Part shown: positions 53,930-62,930 of the stretch, in pieces
Position numbering within the stretch: position 1 is the first letter of the stretch
Layout: the number at the start of each line of letters is the position of its first letter
Assembly: GCF_900163695.1 (NCBI RefSeq)
Contig: NZ_FUIC01000054.1
Span: 1 to 64,000 of the forward strand
Source of the DNA: Gulosibacter sp. 10
GTDB taxonomy: Bacteria > Actinomycetota > Actinomycetes > Actinomycetales > Microbacteriaceae
Direction of reading: 5' to 3'
Length of the DNA stretch: 64,000 nt
Notes under the pieces: model-generated
Databases searched by the model: none
Seen by the model: the letters and a program-made list of their open reading frames with translations, nothing else
Told to the model about the DNA's origin: nothing
Made by a program: the position numbers and the translations under genes

Positions 53930-53989
53930 CGGCGGCCGATCCGCCCCGAACACCAGCAGCCGGCCCTCCTCGGAGGAGTAGAAGAAGTC

Positions 53990-54217
53990 ATGGCACGTCA
54001 CCCGCGTCGTGTGCGCACCGAGCCCAAGCCGGGCGTCGATCCCGCCCCGCAGCAGTTCCCCGCGACGTCGGGGAGGCCGGCGTCGGCGCAGCCCACGCTC
54101 GCCGCCGAGGACGACCCCCGGGCGTGGGGCGACGGCGCCGCCGATGCCGCCCGCGGCGACTCGAACGACGCGCGCCTGCGCGACGACATCCCGCCCCACT
54201 CGGCGGGACTGCGGTGA
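53990..54217 (+). CDS. Small hydrophilic protein, conserved C-terminus
   Basis: 75 residues, no hydrophobic segment, Pro/Ala/Asp/Arg-rich. The C-terminal half (DDPRAWGD ... NDARLRDDIPPHSAG) looks conserved among Microbacteriaceae, from memory. GGAGGAG precedes the ATG. It lies 60 bp after the giant helicase-like gene and its stop overlaps the MFS start (GTGA), so all three may be one transcript. Function unknown. Confidence 0.7.
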   Translation: MARHPRRVRTEPKPGVDPAPQQFPATSGRPASAQPTLAAEDDPRAWGDGAADAARGDSNDARLRDDIPPHSAGLR

Positions 54218-55551
54218 GCCGCGAGGACCGCGAGCCGGAGGATGCCGCGGAGCCGTCCGAGCAGGCGGACCGGGAGCGCACGCGCCGCGAGTTCGAGAGC
54301 CTCGAGACCGGGCAGATCGCCCTGCCGGTGCAGCCGGAGCCGGCGCCCCCGGCCGCGCGGGAGCCCGAGCGCATCCCGGCCGAGATCTGGATGCTCATGG
54401 GCGCCACGTTCTTCGTGGCGGTCGGGTTCGGCCTCGTCGTGCCGGTGCTGCCGCAGTACGCGGAGTCCTTCGGCGTCGGGGCCACGCTCGTCAGCATCGT
54501 CGTCAGTGCCTTCGCCTTCCTGCGCCTCGTCACGGCGCCCTTCGCCGGCCCGCTGGTGGAGCGCATCGGCGAGCGGAGCATGTACGTGCTGGGCCTGCTG
54601 GTGGTCGCCGCCTCGAGCTTCGCGACCGCGTTCGCCGGCGACTACCTGCAGCTGCTGATCTTCCGCGGCCTCGGCGGCATCGGCTCGGCGATGTTCACGA
54701 TCGCCTCGTCCTCGATGGTCGTGCGGTTCGCGCCGCCCTCGATGCGCGGGAGGGTCTCGTCGATGTGGGGCGCGATGTTCCTCATCGGCAACATCTCCGG
54801 CCCGGTGTTCGGCGGCCTCCTCGGGCAGGCCGGCTATCAGGTGCCCTTCATCGCCTACGGGGCGGCGCTCGTCGTCGCGGCGCTGATCGTCGCGATCATG
54901 TTCGGCATCCGGGGCCGCGGCCGCGGGAACGCGCAGGCGCTCAAGCGCAAGCTCCCGCCGCTGCTCGTGCGGGACGCGATCGGTCTGCCCGCCTACCGGG
55001 CGTCGCTGGCGTTCGGCTTCGCGAACGGCTGGTCGAACATGGGCATGCGCGCGGCGGTGGTGCCGCTGTTCGTGGGCCAGCTCGTGAATGGCGAGCCGTG
55101 GGCCGCGGGCGTGGTCGTCGCGGTCAACGCGATCGGCAACGTGATCGCGCTGCAGTGGTCCGGCCGCGCGAGCGACCGCCTCGGCCGCAAGCCGCTCATC
55201 CTGCTGGGGCTCGTCGTCGCCTCGGCCGCGATGTTCGCGATGGCCTTCGGCGCCGAGCTCTGGTACGTCCTGCTCGTGAGCATCATCGCCGGTGCCGGCT
55301 CGGGGCTCTGCGCGCCCACCCAGCAGGCGGCGATGGCCGACATCATCGGGCGCGAGCGCTCCGGCGGCCGGGCGCTCGCGACCTTCCAGATGTCGCAGGA
55401 CCTCGGCTCGATCTTCGGCCCGGTCGTGGCCGGCGCGATCATCGACCTCGCCGGGTTCCAGTGGGCCTTCGTCGTGGGCGGCGCGATGCTGCTCATCCCC
55501 GCGATCGCGTGGCTGCGGGCGCCGGACACGCTCGACCGCGGCGCGGAATAG
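54214..55551 (+). CDS. MFS transporter (DHA1-type)
   Basis: 445-residue membrane protein with 12 predicted transmembrane helices after a charged 55-residue N-terminus. Motif A GPLVERIGERS (loop 2-3) and its repeat GRASDRLGRKP (loop 8-9), plus motif C-like GNISGPVFGGLLG near TM5, indicate a drug:H+ antiporter-type exporter. The GTG start overlaps the preceding stop. Substrate unknown. Confidence 0.88.
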   Translation: MSREDREPEDAAEPSEQADRERTRREFESLETGQIALPVQPEPAPPAAREPERIPAEIWMLMGATFFVAVGFGLVVPVLPQYAESFGVGATLVSIVVSAFAFLRLVTAPFAGPLVERIGERSMYVLGLLVVAASSFATAFAGDYLQLLIFRGLGGIGSAMFTIASSSMVVRFAPPSMRGRVSSMWGAMFLIGNISGPVFGGLLGQAGYQVPFIAYGAALVVAALIVAIMFGIRGRGRGNAQALKRKLPPLLVRDAIGLPAYRASLAFGFANGWSNMGMRAAVVPLFVGQLVNGEPWAAGVVVAVNAIGNVIALQWSGRASDRLGRKPLILLGLVVASAAMFAMAFGAELWYVLLVSIIAGAGSGLCAPTQQAAMADIIGRERSGGRALATFQMSQDLGSIFGPVVAGAIIDLAGFQWAFVVGGAMLLIPAIAWLRAPDTLDRGAE

Positions 55552-55619
55552 CGCCGGCCCCGGGGCGGCGCCTCGCCCGGGCCCGTCCCGGACGGCTGCG
55601 GGTGCCGGGGCGGACGAGT

Positions 55620-55671
55620 CGGGCCCCGCACCGCCGCGCCGGCCGATGCGGCGACGGGGATGCGGGGCCCG
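55620..55671. terminator. Possible terminator between MFS and mscL genes
   Basis: 11-bp arms CGGGCCCCGCA and TGCGGGGCCCG with a 30-nt loop that can itself pair, between convergent stops. No T tract. Confidence 0.45.
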
Positions 55672-55690
55672 GTGCTCCGAGCGCGGGACG

Positions 55691-56098
55691 CTACCTGCTC
55701 GCGTCCTTCTGCTGGGCGGCGAGCAGATCCCGGATCTCGGTGAGCAGGTCGGTCTCGCTGGCGGTGGCCTCCTCCTCGTCCGGCTTGTGGCCGTGCTTGC
55801 GCACGTACAGCTGCTCGTTGAGCTTGTTCATCGGCAGCACGATGCAGAAGTACACGACGGCCGCGATGAGGATGAAGTTGATCGCGGCGGCGATGACCGA
55901 GCCGATGCCGAGCGAGACGCTGCCGATCTGCCAGGTGGCGGCCGCGATCTCGTCGGCGTTGAAGATCGCCGCGATGATCGGGTTGAAGATGCCGTCGACC
56001 AGCGCGTTCACGATCGCGGTGAACGCTGCGCCGATGATCACGGCGACCGCGAGCTCGATCACGTTGCCGCGTGCGATGAATTCCTTAAAGCCCTTCAC
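55691..56098 (-). CDS. mscL: Large-conductance mechanosensitive channel
   Basis: 135-residue pentameric channel that opens under membrane tension to protect against osmotic downshock. The N-terminal helix FKEFIARGNVIELAVAVIIGAAFTAIV, TM2 (about 67-92) and the charged C-terminal helix (ETDLLTEIRDLLA) match the family. GTG start at 56098 with GAAGGAGAGG upstream; the longer frame to 56176 lacks conservation. Confidence 0.95.
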   Translation of the reverse strand: MKGFKEFIARGNVIELAVAVIIGAAFTAIVNALVDGIFNPIIAAIFNADEIAAATWQIGSVSLGIGSVIAAAINFILIAAVVYFCIVLPMNKLNEQLYVRKHGHKPDEEEATASETDLLTEIRDLLAAQQKDASR

Positions 56099-56201
56099 GG
56101 CCTCTCCTTCGTTCTGGCGGGGCGGCACCGCGGATGCGCGGAATGCCGTGCCACAGCATAGTTCGTGATGGTGCACGAGGGGGAGGGGGAAGAGGGGTGG
56201 A

Positions 56202-56798
56202 TCAGCGGTCGCCGATACGGAGCGTCATACTCGGGGTCACGATGCCGTTCACCGGCCGGTCGTGCGGTTCGCGGGGCACGCGGTCGACCACCTCGTCGTC
56301 GTGCACGAGCGCGAAGACGGGCTGCGTCCTGCCCGCCAGGGCGCGGTCGTAGTAGCCGCCGCCCCAGCCCAGCCGGAACCCGCCGCGATCCACGAGCGCC
56401 GCGGGGGCGATGACGAGGTCGGTTCCGCCGAGGGGGTCGCCGGAGAGCGCCTCGCCGACCGCCTCGGGCACCCGCAGCCGGGGATGCATCCGCTCCGCGA
56501 GCAGCGAGCCGGGCTCGCCGGCCTCCACCCACTGCAGCACGCCGCCGTCGAGCGGGCGGGGCAGCAGCACGGCGAGCCCCCGGCGCAGGCACGCGGCGAC
56601 GAAGGGGCGGGTGGGCGGTTCGGCCGGGGTCGAGAGGAAGCAGGCGATGCGCCGCGCGCCCAGCTCGTCCACGAGGGCCTCGAGCCGCGCGGCCACCGGC
56701 TCGGCCAGCGCGTCGATGGCCGTCGCGGGGCGGGCGCCCCGCGCCTCGCGCACCTCTGCGCGCAGGCGCCGCTTCTCGGCGGCGGGGGAGTGCTCCAT
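56202..56798 (-). CDS. 5-formyltetrahydrofolate cyclo-ligase
   Basis: ATP-dependent conversion of 5-formyl-THF to 5,10-methenyl-THF. 198 residues. KRRLRAEVREAR at the N-terminus, PAALVDRGGFRLGWGGGYYDR with the nucleotide-binding loop, and NGIVTPSMTLRI are family hallmarks. TACCCT ends 6 nt before the ATG, a leaderless arrangement, back to back with the galU promoter in a 48-bp intergenic region. Confidence 0.92.
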   Translation of the reverse strand: MEHSPAAEKRRLRAEVREARGARPATAIDALAEPVAARLEALVDELGARRIACFLSTPAEPPTRPFVAACLRRGLAVLLPRPLDGGVLQWVEAGEPGSLLAERMHPRLRVPEAVGEALSGDPLGGTDLVIAPAALVDRGGFRLGWGGGYYDRALAGRTQPVFALVHDDEVVDRVPREPHDRPVNGIVTPSMTLRIGDR

Positions 56799-56846
56799 GC
56801 GACCAGGGTAGACGCTCGCGTCGCACCGGCGGGTAGCATCGACGCT

Positions 56847-57791
56847 ATGACTTCCAAGGTGACCAAGGCGGTGATCCCGGCCGCCGGTCTGGGCACGCGA
56901 TTCCTGCCCGCGACGAAGGCGATGCCGAAGGAGATGCTGCCGGTGGTCGACCGGCCCGCCATCCAGTACGTGGTCGAGGAGGCGGTCCTGGCGGAGTTGC
57001 GGGACGTGCTGATGGTGACCGGGCGGAACAAGACGCCGCTCGAGAACCACTTCGACCGCGTGCCCGGTCTCGAGGACGCGCTGGAGGCGCGCGGCGACCG
57101 GGACCGCCTCGACAAGGTGCGCCGCCCTTCGGAGCTCGCCGACGTGCACTATCTGCGTCAGGGCGACCCGAAGGGCCTCGGCCACGCGGTGCTGCGGGCG
57201 GAGCAGCACGTGGGCCGGGAGGGGTTCGCGGTGCTGCTCGGCGACGACATCATCGACGACGGCGGCGAGCTGCTGCGCGAGATGCTCTCGATTCACGAGC
57301 ACACCGGCGCGAGCGTCATCGCCGTGCAGGAGGTGCCCGAGGAGCAGGTCTCCTCCTACGGCGTCGTCGCCCCGCACCTGGTCGACGGGCGGCCCGAGAC
57401 GGCGAGCAGCGGCCACCGCTGGCCCGGGGTGTGGGTGGATGCGCTGGTCGAGAAGCCCCCGCGCGAGGAGGCGCCCTCGAACCTCGCGATCATCGGCCGC
57501 TACGTGCTGCGGCCCGAGGTCTTCGACGTGCTGCGGAAGACCGAGGCGGGCCGGGGCGGGGAGATCCAGCTCACCGACGCGCTGCAGGTGCTCGCCGCGG
57601 ATCGGGAGGGCTACGGCGGCGTCGTGGCCGTCGTCTACCGCGGCCGCCGCTACGACACCGGCAACAAGCTCGACTACCTCAAGGCCAACATCGAGCTCGC
57701 GGTCGCGGATCCCGAGCTCGGTGCGCCCGTCCGCGAGTGGCTCGTGGAGTACGCGGCCGGCCTGGACGGCAAGGCACGCGATTCGCAGTGA
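56847..57791 (+). CDS. galU: UTP-glucose-1-phosphate uridylyltransferase
   Basis: Makes UDP-glucose for polysaccharides and glycolipids. 314 residues: KAVIPAAGLGTRFLPATKAMPKEMLP nucleotide loop, DRPAIQYVVEEA, LGDDIID, VEKPP, and GEIQLTDAL. TAGCAT ends 7 nt before the ATG, so it is probably leaderless. Its stop overlaps the following acetyltransferase start by 1 nt. Confidence 0.97.
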   Translation: MTSKVTKAVIPAAGLGTRFLPATKAMPKEMLPVVDRPAIQYVVEEAVLAELRDVLMVTGRNKTPLENHFDRVPGLEDALEARGDRDRLDKVRRPSELADVHYLRQGDPKGLGHAVLRAEQHVGREGFAVLLGDDIIDDGGELLREMLSIHEHTGASVIAVQEVPEEQVSSYGVVAPHLVDGRPETASSGHRWPGVWVDALVEKPPREEAPSNLAIIGRYVLRPEVFDVLRKTEAGRGGEIQLTDALQVLAADREGYGGVVAVVYRGRRYDTGNKLDYLKANIELAVADPELGAPVREWLVEYAAGLDGKARDSQ

Positions 57792-58429
57792 TGCCGGCAG
57801 GATCGGGCTTCGTCCCGACGATCGACGACGGGCCGCTGCGGATGCGCAGCGTGCACACGAGGGATTCCCGCGAGCTCGAGCGCGTCCTGCTCGACAACCG
57901 CCCGTGGCTGCAGCCGTGGGAGGCGACTCTGCCCGGCAACGAGGGCCGCTGGAACGTGCGCGGGGCGATCCGCTCGCTGCTCGACCAGGCGGCCTCGCGG
58001 TCGACGCTCCCGTTCGTCCTGGAGTGGGACGGCGCGATCGTCGGTCAGCTCACGGTGTCGAACATGCTCTACGGCGCGGTGTCCTCGGCCTCCCTCGGCT
58101 ACTGGGTGGCGGAATCGGCGGCGGGCCGGGGTATCACGCCCACCGCGGTCGCGCACGCCACCGACTACTGCTTCGCGCAGCTCGGGCTGCACCGCATGGA
58201 GATCTGCATCCGCCCCGAGAACGCGCCCTCGCTCCGGGTGGTGGAGAAGCTCGGGTTCCGCTATGAGGGCCGGCGCCGGCGCTACATCCACATCGACGGC
58301 GACTGGCGCGACCACTACTGCTTCGCGCTCGTGAGCGAGGAGGTCCCGCGGGGCGTCCACGCGCGCTGGCGGTCCGGCGAGGTCGACGAATCCGTCGCGG
58401 CCCGGCCGGCATCCGGGCCCTTCGCCTGA
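57791..58429 (+). CDS. RimJ/RimL-type GNAT N-acetyltransferase
   Basis: 212 residues. GNAT fold with the acetyl-CoA loop ESAAGRGITPTAV and the motif B RPENAPSLRVVEKLGFRYEGRRRRYIHIDGDWRDHY, typical of enzymes acetylating ribosomal-protein N-termini (RimJ-like). Translationally coupled with galU and with the next gene (1-nt overlaps). Actual target inferred only. Confidence 0.88.
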   Translation: MPAGSGFVPTIDDGPLRMRSVHTRDSRELERVLLDNRPWLQPWEATLPGNEGRWNVRGAIRSLLDQAASRSTLPFVLEWDGAIVGQLTVSNMLYGAVSSASLGYWVAESAAGRGITPTAVAHATDYCFAQLGLHRMEICIRPENAPSLRVVEKLGFRYEGRRRRYIHIDGDWRDHYCFALVSEEVPRGVHARWRSGEVDESVAARPASGPFA

Positions 58430-58929
58430 TGGGGAGGCCGGCCTCGCCCGCCCCGCTCGCGATGCTGCTCCGGCTGCTCTCGGATGCGGAGCTGCATCCG
58501 CTCCCGGAGCGATCGCGGGTCGGTCTCGTCCTGCCGGACCACGAGGACGACTCGCTCCTGGTGGTGAACCGGTGCGGCGAGACGCATTCGCTGCGGTGGC
58601 GGGCGGAGTCGACCGTCGAGTCCGTGCTTGCTACGCTCTCGCCGTCGACGGAGTTCATCCCGGGAACCCGGCCGATTCCCGTCGAGCCGAGCATCGAGGA
58701 GTCCTGGGCGCTGCTCCACTACGACCTCGCGATCACCTGGGACTCGCTCGCGGAATGCCGCCCGCGCGCCGAACTGCGCCGCATCGAGCGTCGCGGGGAC
58801 GAGGCGATCCTCGTGCTTTCGGACGGCCGGGACGAGCTCCGCCGGGTCGAGCCGCTGCGCGGTCGAGACGTCCTGGGCGCGAGCGTGGATCTGATGATGC
58901 AGTGGAACACCGAGCGGGGCTCCTGGTAG
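58429..58929 (+). CDS. Hypothetical cytosolic protein
   Basis: 166 residues, beta-rich, with LVLPDHEDDSLLVVNRCGE and a C-terminal RRVEPLRGRDVLGASVDLMMQWN. Start overlaps the preceding stop by 1 nt (TGATG-type); Met12 is an alternative. No family recognised. Probably part of the galU operon. Confidence 0.6.
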   Translation: MGRPASPAPLAMLLRLLSDAELHPLPERSRVGLVLPDHEDDSLLVVNRCGETHSLRWRAESTVESVLATLSPSTEFIPGTRPIPVEPSIEESWALLHYDLAITWDSLAECRPRAELRRIERRGDEAILVLSDGRDELRRVEPLRGRDVLGASVDLMMQWNTERGSW

Positions 58930-59006
58930 CGCCCACCCGGCCCGCATCTGGGCCTTTCGCCTAAGGTGGGCCGCGAACCCCACCCGACGAGCAGGACGGA
59001 AATGCG

Positions 59007-60431
59007 ATGACGGCACAGGGCGGCACGGATCGGGAGCGGATCGAGCGCTGGTGGCGGAGCCTCGACGGCGAGGACTTCCTCGCGCTCGAACCGCCCTCCG
59101 CACCCCGGCTCACGGACGGCGACGGGCACGATGAGGCGCTCGCGCGCATCCGTGAGCGCGGGCTCGACCCGATGACTCCGTACGGGATCTGGCCGGCGGA
59201 GGACGGCTTCGACGAGCGCGGCGCGCTGACGGAGCCGCTCCGCATCGAGGCGGACGGGCCCGACGCGGCGCTCGCAGCGAAGCTGCGCACGGCGCCCGAG
59301 GGATTCGAGATTCGCCGCGACGCCGCCTCCGGGCGCTTCCTGCTGGCCCGCATCGGCGCGGCGCCGCACGAGGACGCATCCTCTCGCGCCGCCGCCGAGG
59401 CCCGGATCGAGCCGATTCCGGCGCTCCCGGCCGACGCCCCGGTGCAGTCCGACGGCCGAGTGCAGCCCGACGGCCCGGTCCGGTCCGACGGCCCGGTCCG
59501 GTCCGACGCCCCGGTCCGGTCCGGGGCGCCGGACCCGTCGGAGTCGGAAGGGCAGGAGCCGGCATGGCAGGGCCCGGACCTCGCGGACGCGCAGGCCCTG
59601 CAGCGGGCGCAGCTCGACGCGGGGCCGCCCGACCGCGCCGAGCTCGAGTGGTGCCGGGCCCGTTTCCTCGACCCGGATCTGGACGAGCCGGGACTCGGGT
59701 TCTGCCTGGCCCGGGTGTTCGACGCGGGGGCGCTGCGGTTCGAGGACCTCGATCCGCTGCTCGAGCGCCGGCTCGACCGCTTCGTCGCCGAGCCCGACAC
59801 GTATCAGCGGCATCGGCCCGGACTCGTGACGCTGGGAATCGCGCTCGCCTGCGGCGGGCACCCGCGGGCCGGCGAGTTCTTCGACGGGCTCCGCCGGTTC
59901 GAGGCCGAGGGCGTCGTGCGGCTCCGCACCATCCTCCTCGGCTGGTACGGCGGGGAAGAGGACCTCGACCCGCTCTGGCGCGAGGCGCTGGCGGGCGGCC
60001 GCGAGGCCGCGATCGGATGGTCGGTGCTCTCCGCGCGCCTGTCCGGCACGGGCGTCGAGGAGGCCGCCGGTGCGGGCGCCGAGCAGGCCCGCGCCGCGGG
60101 ATCGATGCCCTATGTGCGGAACCACTTCTCGTGCGCGGCGATCGCCTGGGGCGGCGCGCCCGTGCTCGCCCCGCTCGAGGCGCCCACGGCGAGGCTGTGG
60201 CACTACGCGTTCGACAAGGAGTCGCTGCCGTGGTTCGAGCGGGCCGTCGCGGTCGCCGAGGACGACCGCCTGCCGATGACGCTCCGGGCCTGGGCGCTGC
60301 GCCATGCCGGCGATCACGCCCTGCTCGCGCGGCCCGAGCGGGTTCGGCCCGCCGCCGATCCGGAGTTCGCGGCCGAGGCGCGGGCGAGGGTGGAGCGCCT
60401 GCGGGAGCGCGTGCCCCGCTCCGCGCAGTGA
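59007..60431 (+). CDS. Hypothetical protein with PVRSDG repeats
   Basis: 474 residues of unknown function. The N-terminal part (1-140) is charged; residues 145-175 hold five hexapeptide repeats from a DNA tandem repeat; the C-terminal 270 residues (ELEWCRARFLDPDLDEPGLGFCLARVFDAG ... ADDRLPMTLRAWALRHAGDHALL) look like an alpha-helical HEAT-like array. TAAGGT near 58963 and AGGACGG before the ATG suggest its own promoter. Convergent with the DUF6891-like gene. Confidence 0.72.
   Translation: MTAQGGTDRERIERWWRSLDGEDFLALEPPSAPRLTDGDGHDEALARIRERGLDPMTPYGIWPAEDGFDERGALTEPLRIEADGPDAALAAKLRTAPEGFEIRRDAASGRFLLARIGAAPHEDASSRAAAEARIEPIPALPADAPVQSDGRVQPDGPVRSDGPVRSDAPVRSGAPDPSESEGQEPAWQGPDLADAQALQRAQLDAGPPDRAELEWCRARFLDPDLDEPGLGFCLARVFDAGALRFEDLDPLLERRLDRFVAEPDTYQRHRPGLVTLGIALACGGHPRAGEFFDGLRRFEAEGVVRLRTILLGWYGGEEDLDPLWREALAGGREAAIGWSVLSARLSGTGVEEAAGAGAEQARAAGSMPYVRNHFSCAAIAWGGAPVLAPLEAPTARLWHYAFDKESLPWFERAVAVAEDDRLPMTLRAWALRHAGDHALLARPERVRPAADPEFAAEARARVERLRERVPRSAQ
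59439..59528 (+). repeat. Five 18-bp in-frame repeats
   Basis: Units at 59439, 59457, 59475, 59493 and 59511, each encoding a PVRSDG-like hexapeptide; units 3 and 4 differ at one base. Prone to slippage. Confidence 0.85.
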
Positions 60432-60464
60432 GCAGCGGTGAAGCAGAGCAGTGAGCAGCGGTGA
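60425..60464. repeat. Direct 17-bp repeat at a gene end
   Basis: GCAGTGAGCAGCGGTGA occurs at 60425-60441 and again at 60448-60464. The first copy contains the stop codon of the preceding gene. Confidence 0.75.
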
Positions 60465-60475
60465 GCAGTGAGCGG

Positions 60476-61339
60476 TCAGCGCCCGGGCATCGGGTACCAG
60501 GCCATGTCGTGGATGCAGATGGATTCGCGGCCGTCGCCGCCCCACGAGGGCCGGAGGCCCTCGCGCTCGAGCGCGGCGATCACGCGCCGGGCGACGGCCG
60601 CATCCTCCTCGTATTTGCCGTCCGCGGTCTTCGATTCGTACGAGGCCCTGCCGAATCGCAGCATGAGCGGGCCGGGGCCGTCCGCGAGCCGCTCGAGGTC
60701 CTGCGCGTGGAAGAACACGTACTCCTCGACGGGAGGCCGCATCCTCGTGGCGATCTCGGTCATCTCCGAGTGGCCGTCCCCGGTGCTGATGCCCACGTAC
60801 TCGCGCGCGAGCAGCCCCTCCGATTCGAGCGCGGCGAAGGCGCGGCGCAGCGGCGCGGACATGTCCTCATCGGCCTTGCGCTCGGCGAGCCGCACGAGCC
60901 GGTCCCAGGCGCCGCGGATGACGGATTCGGCCCGCTCGGGATCGAGCCCCTCGAGCACCGCGGTGCGGATGAGCCCGGGCCCGAGCTGCTCGTAGGGCTC
61001 CCGCTGCGTGGTGAACAGGCAGAAGGCCTGCAGTCGCGCCCACTCGACGCTGCGGGCCAGCTCCTCCAGCGACTCCTCGGACTCCGGGTCCGGCACCGGG
61101 TCGCGGCCGAAGTCGAGCGCGCCGGCCGGGTCGGGCTGCGTGGTCGCGGCGGATGGCGCGTCCGGGCCGGGCGTCCTGCGCTGTTCGGCATTGCGCTGTT
61201 CGGCACTGCGCTGTTCGGCACTGCGCTGTTCAGCGCCGCGCTGCTGGCCCGCCTCGGCCGGCGGCGCGGGCGCGACCTCCTCGCGATCGCCGTCTTCGGC
61301 GGGTCGGGTGCGGCGGCGGAACCGGTCGAAGAATCCCAT
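60476..61339 (-). CDS. DUF6891-like protein with AEQRS repeats
   Basis: 287 residues. Residues 1-60 are basic then repetitive (AEQRS-type pentapeptides, about 34-53). The C-terminal 200 residues resemble DUF6891: RRAFAALESEGLLAREYVGI, EYVFFHAQDLERLADG, LRFGRASYE, VARRVIAALEREGLRPSWGGD. No catalytic motif known. Preceding 129 bp divide it from a divergent gene starting at 61469. Confidence 0.72.
   Translation of the reverse strand: MGFFDRFRRRTRPAEDGDREEVAPAPPAEAGQQRGAEQRSAEQRSAEQRNAEQRRTPGPDAPSAATTQPDPAGALDFGRDPVPDPESEESLEELARSVEWARLQAFCLFTTQREPYEQLGPGLIRTAVLEGLDPERAESVIRGAWDRLVRLAERKADEDMSAPLRRAFAALESEGLLAREYVGISTGDGHSEMTEIATRMRPPVEEYVFFHAQDLERLADGPGPLMLRFGRASYESKTADGKYEEDAAVARRVIAALEREGLRPSWGGDGRESICIHDMAWYPMPGR
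61181..61240 (-). repeat. Four 15-bp in-frame repeats
   Basis: Four consecutive 15-bp units (61181, 61196, 61211, 61226), the middle two identical, encoding AEQRS/N pentapeptides in the DUF6891-like protein. Confidence 0.85.
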
Positions 61340-61468
61340 GGGCCGAAGGTAGCGATCCTCGATGAGAATCCGCGGTGGGGAGCACGAGCCTGGGATATTG
61401 CAGAGAGAGGCGCAGACACTCCTGCCCCAATCATCACAATTTTCACATTCGCTCCTACGGTTGAGCGC

Positions 61469-62848
61469 ATGCAGGAGTTCGGGGGTGCCAGCAGCATCGC
61501 GCTAGCGCTGATCGCGTTGCTCTGGGTCGGGATGCTCGCCCCCGGGTGGGTGCGCGAGCGCAACGCCCGCGCCTCGCAGCGCCACGCGGTGCGCCTGCAG
61601 CAGACCATGCGCGCGATGGCCGCGACGAGCGAGCTGCCCGAGGTGGTGACGGTGGAGGCGAACGCCCGCGCCGTGCGCGCCCGGCAGCAGGAGCTGCGCA
61701 AGTCCCGGCAGATCCTCACGGAGGTGGAGCGCGCGAAGGCCCGCGCGGAGGCCGAGCGCCGCAGGCAGGAGGCGATCCTCGAGCGCGAGCGCGCCGAGCA
61801 GGAGCTTCGCGAGTCGAAGCTGCGGGCCGAGGCATGGCGCCTCGCGTCGGCGGCCCGCGAGGCGCAGCTCGAAGACGAGAGAAAGGTGGCGGAGGAGCTC
61901 ATGACGGACGTCAACGCACGACGGGAGGCCGCGGCTCGGGCGCGCGCCGCTGCGGCGGCCGCCGAGGCCCGCGCGGCCGAGGCGCGCGGCGGTGCCGCTA
62001 CCGCCGCGGGCCGCTGGGCGAACGGCAACTCGGGCTCCGAGCGCGCCGTCATCCGCCGCATGACCGGCGAGCAGCCCGTCGTCTCGGAGCAGCGCTCGCG
62101 CGCCGCCGCGCGGCGGCGCCGCGGGCGGCTCACCGCCACCTCATGCGCCTCGCTGGGGATCATCGGCGTCGTGGCCGGATTCGCCGGGCTCGGCGCCGGG
62201 TGGGGCCTGCTGCCGCTGCTGCTCGGCCTCGTCGTCCTCGGCGGCTCCGCGTGGATGCTCCAGCGCATCAACCGGGTGTGGCTCGTCCAGCTCGACACCG
62301 CCGAGGCCCCCGCATCGCGACAGGAGGACTCCGCGCCCGAGGCCGCGGATGGCGCGGACTCGCCCGCGCCCCGGCACCACTCGCTCGTCATCTACGACGT
62401 CGAGCCCGAGCACGTTGCCAGGACGCCCGAGCCCGAGAACAGCTGGACGCCGGTGCCGGTGCCCAAGCCGCTCTACCTCGAGCGCGACGAGGCTGGGGAG
62501 CCGACGCCGCCCGAGGGCCCGGAGGACGGCCCGCGGGTGACGGACGCCGACATCATGGAGCTGCTGCGCGAGGAGGCCCGCAAGTCGGCGCAGGTGCTGC
62601 GGGACGCGCACGCCGACGTGCCGAGCCTGCCGAACCGGGCCGTGCGCGACGAGGCCGCAGCCCCGGCGGCGCAGGCCACCTCGAGGCAGGAGCCGGCTGC
62701 GCCGGCGGCCGAGCGCATCCAGCCGATCACCGTCGAGTCGGCCGGCGGCTGGAGCGACATGGGCGACCTCGACGCGCTCGTGCAGAGCTACGGCGAGGGC
62801 GAGCTCGACAACCTCGATTCGGTGCTGCGGCGCCGGCGCGCGGGCTGA
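61469..62848 (+). CDS. Membrane protein with coiled coil, function unknown
   Basis: 459 residues. N-terminal transmembrane segment (about 9-26), a long Ala/Arg/Glu coiled coil (about 65-190), a pair of transmembrane helices (about 225-270), then a Pro/Glu-rich cytoplasmic tail. TACGGT ends 7 nt before the ATG and no ribosome-binding site is present, suggesting a leaderless start. Longer frames upstream are shadows of the divergent gene. No family recognised; a scaffold role in envelope or division would be a guess. Confidence 0.75.
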   Translation: MQEFGGASSIALALIALLWVGMLAPGWVRERNARASQRHAVRLQQTMRAMAATSELPEVVTVEANARAVRARQQELRKSRQILTEVERAKARAEAERRRQEAILERERAEQELRESKLRAEAWRLASAAREAQLEDERKVAEELMTDVNARREAAARARAAAAAAEARAAEARGGAATAAGRWANGNSGSERAVIRRMTGEQPVVSEQRSRAAARRRRGRLTATSCASLGIIGVVAGFAGLGAGWGLLPLLLGLVVLGGSAWMLQRINRVWLVQLDTAEAPASRQEDSAPEAADGADSPAPRHHSLVIYDVEPEHVARTPEPENSWTPVPVPKPLYLERDEAGEPTPPEGPEDGPRVTDADIMELLREEARKSAQVLRDAHADVPSLPNRAVRDEAAAPAAQATSRQEPAAPAAERIQPITVESAGGWSDMGDLDALVQSYGEGELDNLDSVLRRRRAG

Positions 62849-62930
62849 CCGCATTCTTTCGGCCTTCGGTCGATTAGCATTGGACTAGCGACGGGTGCAG
62901 TTCCCGCCCCGTGTTCATGCAGGAGATGTG

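Noticed and set aside
49535-54199. 1554-codon minus-strand open frame
   Set aside because: It is the antisense shadow of the helicase-like gene; composition is Arg/Leu/Glu/Val/Ala-rich with no domain, as expected from high-GC antisense frames.
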